This document shows positions 1 through 5,355 of a DNA stretch of 6,241 bases, one piece after another; positions within the stretch are counted from its first letter, which is position 1, and every line of letters starts with the position of its first letter. Both the position numbers and the translations under genes were made by a program. Below the pieces are notes generated by a model. The model had not been told where the DNA came from and made no database searches. It saw only the letters and a program-made list of their open reading frames with translations. Source of the stretch: Microbacterium sp. (GTDB lineage: Bacteria; Actinomycetota; Actinomycetes; Actinomycetales; Microbacteriaceae); assembly GCF_003248605.1 (NCBI RefSeq), contig NZ_QFPF01000129.1:1-6241 (forward strand), in the 5' to 3' direction.

Positions 1-1103
1 CGCACGATCTTCTCGATGCCGTAGTCGCGCAGGTAGCCGTATCCACCGTGCAGCTGCAGCGCCTCGTTCGCGACCCGGAATCCCGCATCGGTGGCGTAGC
101 GCTTGGCCATCGCGCACCGCATCACCGCATCGGCGCGCCCCTCGTCCAACGCGGTCGCCGCCTCGGCGACGAGCGCCCGCGCGGCGGCGAGCTCGGTGGC
201 CATGTCCGCGATCGTGAACGCCACGCTCTGTCGTTCGGCCAGCGGCTCGCCGAAGGTGAAGCGCTCGTGCACGTAGCGGATGGCCGCATCCATCGCCGCC
301 TGCGCGCCGCCGATCGAACAGGCGGCGATGCCGAGGCGACCCGGATCGAGCGCGCCCATCGCGATGCGAAAGCCTTCGCCCTCGTCGCCGAGCCGGGCGG
401 TGGCGGGAACCCGGACCTCGTCGAGCACGACCTGCCGGGTCGGCTGCGCGCGCCAGCCCATCTTCTCCTCTTCGGCCCCGAACGACAGACCGGGAGTGTC
501 GGCGGGCACGACGAAGGCGGTCACCCCGCGGGCCCCCGCCTCGCCCGTGCGCGCCATCACGACGTAGACCGCCGCGACGCCCGCGCCCGAGATGAACTGC
601 TTGACCCCCGTCAGCACGTACTCGTCGCCCGCGCGGATCGCCGAGGTCGTGATCGCCGCGGCATCCGATCCCGCCCCGGGCTCGGTCAGGCAGTAGGAGC
701 CGAGCGCCGACATCTCGACCAGGCGCGGCAGCCAGGTCTGCCGCTGCTGCGCCGAACCGTGCCGATCGATCATGCCGGCGACCATGTTGTGGATCGAGAT
801 GTAGGCGGCGATCGTGGGATCGCCCTGCGCGAGCTCTTCGAAGATCACCGTCGATGCGCGTCGGCTGAGGGCCGTGCCGCCGACGTCCTCGGCGATGCAG
901 ATGCCACCGAGGCCGAGATCACCGGCGCGGCGCAGTGTCTCGACCGGAAAGCGGGCATCGGCATCCCACTGCGCGGCGTAGGGCTCGAGCTCCGTGCGCG
1001 CGAAGTCCTGCACCGCCTGGCGGATCGCTTCGAGCTCGTCGTCGTCCGCGGGGCTGTGGGCGGCCGCGGAAACGCTCATCGGGGTGGGCTGAGCGATGGT
1101 CAT
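1..1103 (-). CDS. acyl-CoA dehydrogenase, isobutyryl-CoA dehydrogenase (ACAD8)-like; C-terminus beyond window
   Basis: Reading leftward from the ATG at 1103-1101, 367 codons stay open to the window edge. The product is a cytoplasmic FAD flavoenzyme that oxidises an acyl-CoA to the 2-enoyl-CoA and passes electrons to ETF. Visible are the acyl-CoA dehydrogenase signatures CLTEPGAGSD (residues 138-147) and QLHGGYGYLRDYGIEK (350-365), plus the FAD-contact segment RFTFGEPLA (281-289). The stretches YCLTEPGAGSDAA, FISGAG, GWRAQPTR and FTIADMAT resemble, from memory, human ACAD8, which acts on isobutyryl-CoA in valine breakdown; that substrate is therefore likely but not proven. Family members run about 380-400 residues, so only the tail is missing. 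The missing part includes the catalytic Glu expected in an EGTNE-like motif about 12-15 residues past the edge. The start is fixed by a strong Shine-Dalgarno; Met9 is a weaker alternative. It is divergent from the nucleotidase gene. Confidence 0.93.
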   Translation of the reverse strand, partial: MTIAQPTPMSVSAAAHSPADDDELEAIRQAVQDFARTELEPYAAQWDADARFPVETLRRAGDLGLGGICIAEDVGGTALSRRASTVIFEELAQGDPTIAAYISIHNMVAGMIDRHGSAQQRQTWLPRLVEMSALGSYCLTEPGAGSDAAAITTSAIRAGDEYVLTGVKQFISGAGVAAVYVVMARTGEAGARGVTAFVVPADTPGLSFGAEEEKMGWRAQPTRQVVLDEVRVPATARLGDEGEGFRIAMGALDPGRLGIAACSIGGAQAAMDAAIRYVHERFTFGEPLAERQSVAFTIADMATELAAARALVAEAATALDEGRADAVMRCAMAKRYATDAGFRVANEALQLHGGYGYLRDYGIEKIV

Positions 1104-1108
1104 GTCGT

Positions 1109-1116
1109 CCTCCTCC
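1109..1116 (-). promoter_or_regulatory. Shine-Dalgarno of the acyl-CoA dehydrogenase
   Basis: On the minus strand the sequence reads GGAGGAGG, then five bases, then ATG at 1103. This near-ideal ribosome binding site decides the start at 1103 over the in-frame ATG eight codons further in. Confidence 0.85.
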
Positions 1117-1138
1117 GCGCCCTCGTCGGCGCGTACGG

Positions 1139-1157
1139 GATGCCGGACGTCGGCATC
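1139..1157 (-). other. leader hairpin upstream of the acyl-CoA dehydrogenase
   Basis: A perfect inverted repeat: GATGCCG (1139-1145), five-base loop, CGGCATC (1151-1157). It lies 36 bases before the dehydrogenase start, between its Shine-Dalgarno and the 28-bp dyad, so it would sit in the 5' leader if transcription starts near the dyad. It could be a weak mRNA hairpin, a second protein-binding site, or chance in GC-rich DNA. Confidence 0.4.
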
Positions 1158-1192
1158 GACGCACGGCCAACGAAGTGCCGGGTGGGCACCGT

Positions 1193-1220
1193 GGATTTAC
1201 ATGGACATCCTACTAAATCC
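1193..1220. promoter_or_regulatory. 28-bp near-palindrome, candidate repressor operator
   Basis: The two 14-base halves are GGATTTACATGGAC and ATCCTACTAAATCC. Comparing the left half with the reverse complement of the right gives 10 of 14 matches: outer GGATTTA/TAAATCC arms (7 of 7) and an inner GGA/TCC. The core is unusually AT-rich for this DNA, as promoters and operators tend to be. It sits about 90 bases upstream of the dehydrogenase start and 132 bases upstream of the nucleotidase start. Two-layer symmetry over 28 bp fits a dimeric helix-turn-helix regulator such as the TetR-family repressors that often control acyl-CoA catabolism genes. The regulator's identity is inference; none is encoded in the window. 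Confidence 0.6.
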
Positions 1221-1256
1221 CCGGGGCCGCAAGGGATGCATGTGTGCGCATACGCC

Positions 1257-1289
1257 GTTCGCCTCGTGTTCACCCGGCTGACACCGGCG
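1257..1289 (+). promoter_or_regulatory. PHO-box-like 11-bp direct repeats upstream of the nucleotidase
   Basis: Three consecutive 11-base units start at 1257, 1268 and 1279 and begin GTTCGCC, GTTCACC and TGACACC. The middle unit matches exactly the GTTCACC heptamer known from Streptomyces PhoP boxes, which are direct repeats with 11-bp period. The first differs at one base and the third keeps only CACC. The array ends 63 bases before the ATG at 1353, a plausible distance for an activator site. The downstream gene is a secreted phosphatase/nucleotidase, a typical phosphate-starvation function. No convincing -10 hexamer could be assigned after it. Confidence 0.5.
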
Positions 1290-1342
1290 GTGGTTAGGCA
1301 GGACGAGGACGCATTCGCGCCCGCACCCACCACTCCTGACCC

Positions 1343-1347
1343 GAGGA
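1343..1347 (+). promoter_or_regulatory. Shine-Dalgarno of the nucleotidase
   Basis: GAGGA followed by five bases and the ATG at 1353. It supports 1353 as the start even though the frame is open back to position 48. The residues directly after this ATG form a signal peptide, while the upstream in-frame residues overlap the dehydrogenase gene antisense. Confidence 0.7.
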
Positions 1348-1352
1348 CACAG

Positions 1353-4300
1353 ATGCCTTCGCATACCCCCTGGCGCCGCCGCGCGCTCGGTGCCGCGGTC
1401 GTCGTGTCGACGACGTGCGCGCTTGCGCTCACGCCCGTCGCCGCAGCAACCGCCAACATCGTCGCCGACCCGATCACCTACTCGGCCGACGGCGCCGCCC
1501 TCTCGCTCTCGCCCCTCGGCACCTTCGAGACCGGGGTGTTCGACGAATCCGCCGCCGAGATCGTCGTCGCGCACGGCGACCGCCTGTTCGTCGTGAACGC
1601 GCAGGCCGGCGCGGTCGACGTGCTCGACTATTCCGACCCCACGGCGATCGCGAAGCTGTACTCGCTCGAGAGCAGCGGCGTGGCCAACTCCGTCGCGGTG
1701 CGCGCGGACGGCCTGGGCGTCATCGCCTTCGAGAACGAGACGAAGACGGATGCCGGCACCCTGGTGTTCTTCGACGCGAACGCGAACGAAGCCACGATCC
1801 TCGGCAGCGTCACCGTGGGGGCGCTGCCCGACATGGTCACGATCTCGGCCGACGGCGCGTACGCGGTCGTCGCGAACGAGGGCGAGCCGAGCGAGGCCTT
1901 CGACATCGATCCCGAGGGATCGATCGGCGTGGTCGCACTGCCGGGGCTCGGCACGGTCGCAGCCCCCACGCAGGATGCCGTGCGCATCGCCGGTTTCGGC
2001 GCGTACGAGGGCGAGAACCTGCCCGAGGGCGTGCGGGTGTTCGGGCCGAACGTGGGCGGCGACGACAGCACTCGCGTCTCGCGCAACCTCGAGCCCGAAT
2101 ACATCGTCACCGACGGCGGCACCGCCTACGCGGCGCTGCAGGAAGCCAACGCGATCGCCGAGATCGACCTCGCGACCGCCACGGTGACCGACCTGTGGTC
2201 GCTGGGCTTCACCGACCACGGTGTCGAGGCGCTCGACCCGAGCGACCGCGACCCCGAGGGTGAGCCCTCGTTCAGCCTCCGCACCTTCGAGGGCCTGAAC
2301 GGCATCTACATGCCCGACGGCATGGCCTCCTACACCGCGGGTGGGCAGACCTACCTCGTCACCGCGAACGAGGGCGACGCCCGCGAGTGGGGTGAGTACG
2401 TCGAGGGCGCTCGTGTGAAGGACCTCGGCGAGGACGGGCTGCTGCCCGTCTGTGAGACGAGCCCGCTGGCCGGCTACACCGGAGACGCCGACCTCGGCCG
2501 CCTCAACGTCACGACCGAGAACGGGCTCAGCGAGGCGGGCGACTGCTACGAGGAGCTCTACGCCTTCGGCGGCCGGTCCTTCTCGATCTGGACCACCTCC
2601 GGCGAGCGCGTGTTCGACTCCGGTTCCTCGTTCGAAGAGGTGACGCACGCCGCGGCGCCCGAGTTCTTCAACTCCAACCACTCGGAGTCGAACCTCGAGG
2701 GCCGCTCCGACGACAAGGGCCCCGAGCCCGAGACGGTCGCGATCGGCGAGCTGAGCGGGCGCACCTACGCCTTCATCGGATTCGAGCGGGTCGGCGGCAT
2801 CGCCGCCTATGACATCACCGATCCGGCAGCATCCGAGTTCGTCACCTACATCAACAACCGCGACTTCGCGGTCTCGGTCGAAGACGGCGGCGAGCTGGCG
2901 GCGGCCGGAGACCTCGGCCCCGAGAGCATCGCGTTCATCGCCGCCGAGGACTCGGCCACGGGCGAGTCGCTGCTCGCGGTGGGCAACGAGGTGTCGGGCA
3001 CGACGACCCTGTTCGCGATCGAGGACGCCCTGGCGCCCGAGCTCACCGACATCCAGGTGCTGACGATCAACGACTTCCACGGTCGCATCGAGGCCAACTT
3101 CGGAAACGGCGAAGCGGGAGCTGCGGTCATCGCCGGGGCGGTCGACGCGTTCGAGGCCGACAACCCGAACACGCTGTTCGTATCGGCCGGTGACAACATC
3201 GGCGCGTCGACGTTCACGTCGTTCATCCAGCAGGACAACCCCACGATCGACGCGCTCGTGGCCGCGGGCCTCGACCTCGGCGCCGTGGGCAACCACGAGT
3301 TCGACGCCGGCTTCGACGACCTGACCGACCGGGTGCTGCCCCGCTACGGCGACATCGCGTTCGGCCTCGGCGCGAACGTCTACCTCAAGGGCACCGACAC
3401 GCCGGCGCTCGAGGAGTACGTGGTCGAAGAGGTCGACGGCGTACGCGTGGCCTTCATCGGCGTCGTCACCCCCGACACCGCCGGCATGGTCACGCCGACC
3501 GGAATCGCCGACATCTCCTTCGGCGACCAGCTCGAGGCGGCCGACCGCGTCGCCGCCGAGATCGTCGAGGGGGATGCTGCCGACGTGATCGTGCTGCTCA
3601 CCCACGACGGCGCGGCCACCGAGGACTGCACGACGATCGCCTCGGGCGACTCGGACTACGCGGCGCTCGTGAACGGCGCCTCGGCCGACATCGACGCGAT
3701 CGTCTCGGGTCACACGCACCAGTCGTACGCGTGCGAGGTGCCCGTCGACGGCGTCGCGGGCACGGAGCGTCCGGTGATCCAGGCGCACCAGTACGGCACG
3801 ACACTCGGCAAGCTCGACATCTCGGTCGACTCCGAGACGCTCGAGCTCGTCTCGATCGACGCGTCGCTCGTGCCGCTCGTCGGCGACGACGAGATGCCGC
3901 TGTTCGAGGCCGACCCGACGGTGCAGGCCATCGTCGACGAGGCCGCGGCCGTGGCCGAGGAGGAGGGCGCCGTAGAGGTCGGAGCAATCAGCGCCGACAT
4001 CCTGCGCGGTGGCACGCCTCCCGGAGACGACCGGGGCGTCGAGTCCACGCTCGGCAACCTCGTCGCCGACATGTACCTCTGGGCGACGTCGAACGACGAC
4101 TACGCGGGCGAGCCCGCCGTCATCGGCATCATGAACCCGGGCGGTCTGCGCGCCGACCTGCTCTACGGCGAGGATGGCACGATGACCTATCGCGACGTCG
4201 CCAACGTGCAGCCGTTCGCGAACACGCTCGTCACGGTGACCCTTACGGGTGCGCAGCTGAAGCAGGTGCTCGAGGAGCAGTGGCAGCCCGCGGGCTCGTC

Positions 4301-5033
4301 GCGCCCCAAGCTGCACCTCGGTGTCTCGGAGGGATTCACCTACGAGTACGACGAGGCGGCAGCATCCGGTTCGCGCATCCTGTCGATGTCGCTCGATGGC
4401 ACGCCCATCGCCGCGGGTGATGAGGTCACGGTCGTGACCAACTCGTTCCTGGCCGCGGGTGGCGACAACTTCGTCACCTTCGCCGCGGGCACCGACCGCA
4501 CCGACACCGGCCAGGTCGACCTGTCGGCGTCGGTGGCGTACTTCGAGGAGTTCGAGGTCGTCGACCCCGCACCCCTCGGCCGCGCGGTCGCCGCGACCAC
4601 CCCGTCGCCTTCGCCCTCGCCTTCGCTGCCCTCGACCGGCACGGACTGGGCACAGGTGAGCGTCGGCTCGGGCCAGGTCGAGCAGGGCGGGACGCTGAAC
4701 GTGACGGTCTCGGGCCTCGAGCCCGGTCAGGTCATCGGCGCGACGCTCTACAGCGACCCGATCGTCATCTCGGGCATCCCCGCCGCCGACGCGACGGGCC
4801 GGGTGTCGTTCGCGGTGCAGATCCCGGCGAACCTGACGCTCGGCGCGCACACGCTCGAGATCACGTCGGCGGGCCTCGAACCGATTCGCATCGGCGTGAC
4901 CGTCGTGGCCGAGGGTCAGCTCGCGGTCACCGGCTCGCAGCTGCCGCTGGGGCTCGCCCTCGGCGGGGCGTTCCTGCTCGTCGCCGGCGGGCTGCTGTTC
5001 GCACTGCGGCGCCGGGGCTCGCTCGTCGAGTAA
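1353..5033 (+). CDS. secreted, wall-anchored choice-of-anchor I / 5'-nucleotidase fusion protein
   Basis: A 1226-residue exported protein. Residues 1-34 are a signal peptide (basic PWRRR, hydrophobic core, Ala-rich cleavage region near 30-34). About 45-566 match the choice-of-anchor I beta-propeller-like domain, with cues LPDMVTISADGAYAVVANEG (158-177), TANEGDAREW (337-346) and LGPESIAFI (521-529); this domain's function is unknown. About 567-790 form the metallophosphatase: NDFHG (D574, H576), GDN (D614), GNHEFD (N647, H648, D651), THDG (H751) and GHTH (H787, H789), so the metal and catalytic set is complete. About 860-1050 form the 5'-nucleotidase C-terminal substrate domain (STLGNLVAD, NPGGLR at 928-933, GGDNF at 1036-1040). 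Then come a PS repeat (1084-1091), an internal LPSTG (1092-1096), an Ig-like domain (about 1099-1188), LAVTG (1190-1194), a membrane helix (about 1197-1218) and an Arg tail. It probably hydrolyses extracellular nucleotides or related phosphoesters; the exact substrate cannot be read. LAVTG fits class E sortase anchoring. It is monocistronic, with a terminator seven bases after the stop. Confidence 0.95.
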   Translation: MPSHTPWRRRALGAAVVVSTTCALALTPVAAATANIVADPITYSADGAALSLSPLGTFETGVFDESAAEIVVAHGDRLFVVNAQAGAVDVLDYSDPTAIAKLYSLESSGVANSVAVRADGLGVIAFENETKTDAGTLVFFDANANEATILGSVTVGALPDMVTISADGAYAVVANEGEPSEAFDIDPEGSIGVVALPGLGTVAAPTQDAVRIAGFGAYEGENLPEGVRVFGPNVGGDDSTRVSRNLEPEYIVTDGGTAYAALQEANAIAEIDLATATVTDLWSLGFTDHGVEALDPSDRDPEGEPSFSLRTFEGLNGIYMPDGMASYTAGGQTYLVTANEGDAREWGEYVEGARVKDLGEDGLLPVCETSPLAGYTGDADLGRLNVTTENGLSEAGDCYEELYAFGGRSFSIWTTSGERVFDSGSSFEEVTHAAAPEFFNSNHSESNLEGRSDDKGPEPETVAIGELSGRTYAFIGFERVGGIAAYDITDPAASEFVTYINNRDFAVSVEDGGELAAAGDLGPESIAFIAAEDSATGESLLAVGNEVSGTTTLFAIEDALAPELTDIQVLTINDFHGRIEANFGNGEAGAAVIAGAVDAFEADNPNTLFVSAGDNIGASTFTSFIQQDNPTIDALVAAGLDLGAVGNHEFDAGFDDLTDRVLPRYGDIAFGLGANVYLKGTDTPALEEYVVEEVDGVRVAFIGVVTPDTAGMVTPTGIADISFGDQLEAADRVAAEIVEGDAADVIVLLTHDGAATEDCTTIASGDSDYAALVNGASADIDAIVSGHTHQSYACEVPVDGVAGTERPVIQAHQYGTTLGKLDISVDSETLELVSIDASLVPLVGDDEMPLFEADPTVQAIVDEAAAVAEEEGAVEVGAISADILRGGTPPGDDRGVESTLGNLVADMYLWATSNDDYAGEPAVIGIMNPGGLRADLLYGEDGTMTYRDVANVQPFANTLVTVTLTGAQLKQVLEEQWQPAGSSRPKLHLGVSEGFTYEYDEAAASGSRILSMSLDGTPIAAGDEVTVVTNSFLAAGGDNFVTFAAGTDRTDTGQVDLSASVAYFEEFEVVDPAPLGRAVAATTPSPSPSPSLPSTGTDWAQVSVGSGQVEQGGTLNVTVSGLEPGQVIGATLYSDPIVISGIPAADATGRVSFAVQIPANLTLGAHTLEITSAGLEPIRIGVTVVAEGQLAVTGSQLPLGLALGGAFLLVAGGLLFALRRRGSLVE

Positions 5034-5040
5034 CCCGCGT

Positions 5041-5088
5041 GCACGCACTGCGGCCCCCGGCGTTCGCGTCGGGGGCCGCACTGCGTGC
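5041..5088 (+). terminator. long hairpin terminator of the nucleotidase gene
   Basis: The left arm 5041-5059 pairs with the right arm 5070-5088 in 18 of 19 positions, with one internal C/C clash. The ten loop bases can add three more pairs closing a TTCG tetraloop at 5063-5066. It starts seven bases after the TAA stop. There is no T-run afterwards, which is common for terminators in high-GC actinobacteria. It could serve both converging genes. Confidence 0.8.
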
Positions 5089-5113
5089 GCTGGCGGCGCC
5101 GATGGGGCGGCGG

Positions 5114-5137
5114 GCGGGCCCGGGGGGCCGGGCTCGC
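5114..5137 (+). terminator. second GC hairpin, possible back-up terminator
   Basis: GCGGGCCCGG (5114-5123), a GGGG loop, then CCGGGCTCGC (5128-5137). Ten positions pair, one as a G-U wobble in the plus-strand RNA; on the minus strand that pair becomes an A/C mismatch, so the hairpin fits plus-strand RNA better. No T-run follows. The role is inferred from its place between convergent genes. Confidence 0.4.
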
Positions 5138-5145
5138 GATGCTCG

Positions 5146-5204
5146 GCTGTCGCAAAATGCGGGTCGGCCGCATCCACACCCGCAACAAGCGACAGGCGAG
5201 CACC
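5146..5204. repeat. 59-bp structured repeat, copy 1 (REP/MITE-like)
   Basis: Direct copy of 5238-5296 with 56 of 59 identical bases. It is an imperfect palindrome: outer arms CTGTCGC (5147-5153) and GCGACAG (5189-5195), a symmetric four-by-four internal loop (AAAA and ACAA), inner arms TGCGGGT (5158-5164) and ACCCGCA (5178-5184), and a 13-base loop. In this copy the outer stem extends outward with GCTCG (5141-5145) and CGAGC (5197-5201), interrupted only by a G/G clash. The form resembles REP or small MITE elements. No transposase is present, and the family is not one I can name. Confidence 0.75.
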
Positions 5205-5237
5205 GAGGGGCGCAGCCCCGCGAACCCCCGGCATTCA

Positions 5238-5296
5238 GCTGTCGCAAAATGCGGGTCGGCCGCATCCACACCCACAACAGGCGACAGGCGAGTACC
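5238..5296. repeat. 59-bp structured repeat, copy 2 (REP/MITE-like)
   Basis: Same orientation as copy 1, 92 bases downstream, with 33 unrelated bases between the copies. The outer arms are intact at 5239-5245 and 5281-5287. The inner arm reads ACCCACA (5270-5276) rather than ACCCGCA; this is a C/A mismatch in plus-strand RNA but a G-U wobble in minus-strand RNA, the strand carrying the thiolase transcript. The outward extension seen in copy 1 is absent. It lies 60 bases past the thiolase stop, so it may end or stabilise that mRNA. Confidence 0.75.
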
Positions 5297-5355
5297 ACGC
5301 ATGCACCGAGTCGGGCAGCCACACCGGCGGCCACATCACACCGCGGGATGCTGCG

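Larger units (their letters stand above)
5034..5355. other. convergent intergenic region dense in secondary structure
   Basis: These 322 bases separate the stop codons of the plus-strand nucleotidase and the minus-strand thiolase. No gene with a credible start or protein family is seen on either strand. In order it holds a long hairpin (5041-5088), a GC hairpin (5114-5137), repeat copy 1 (5146-5204), a small GGGGC/GCCCC hairpin (5207-5219), and repeat copy 2 (5238-5296). The last 60 bases show nothing clear except one copy of the 9-mer GGATGCTGC at 5346-5354. Confidence 0.8.

Noticed and set aside
1268..1300. A standard -35/-10 promoter for the nucleotidase.
   Set aside because: Candidate hexamers such as CTGACA (1278-1283) and TTAGGC (1294-1299) have wrong spacing or poor match, so no promoter is called.
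48..1352. The plus-strand frame of the nucleotidase stays open for another 435 codons upstream.
   Set aside because: This stretch is antisense to the well-supported dehydrogenase, is Arg/Gly/Ala-rich with no family resemblance, and would bury the signal peptide. The ATG at 1353 has a Shine-Dalgarno and an immediate signal sequence.
1197..5234. A 1345-codon open frame on the minus strand opposite the nucleotidase.
   Set aside because: Its product is low-complexity Arg/Val/Asp/Ala-rich sequence without domains. It mirrors codon bias in GC-rich DNA, where the antisense frame rarely meets stops.
5146..5296. Two similar repeats with a 33-base interval, like a minimal CRISPR array.
   Set aside because: Repeats of 59 bp are too long, only two copies exist, they form double-stem palindromes, and no cas gene is near.
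5146..5296. The repeats as small coding units: minus-strand frames give a similar short peptide from each copy.
   Set aside because: The shared peptide follows simply from the DNA repeat. There is no start with a ribosome site, and the pairing pattern explains the conservation better.
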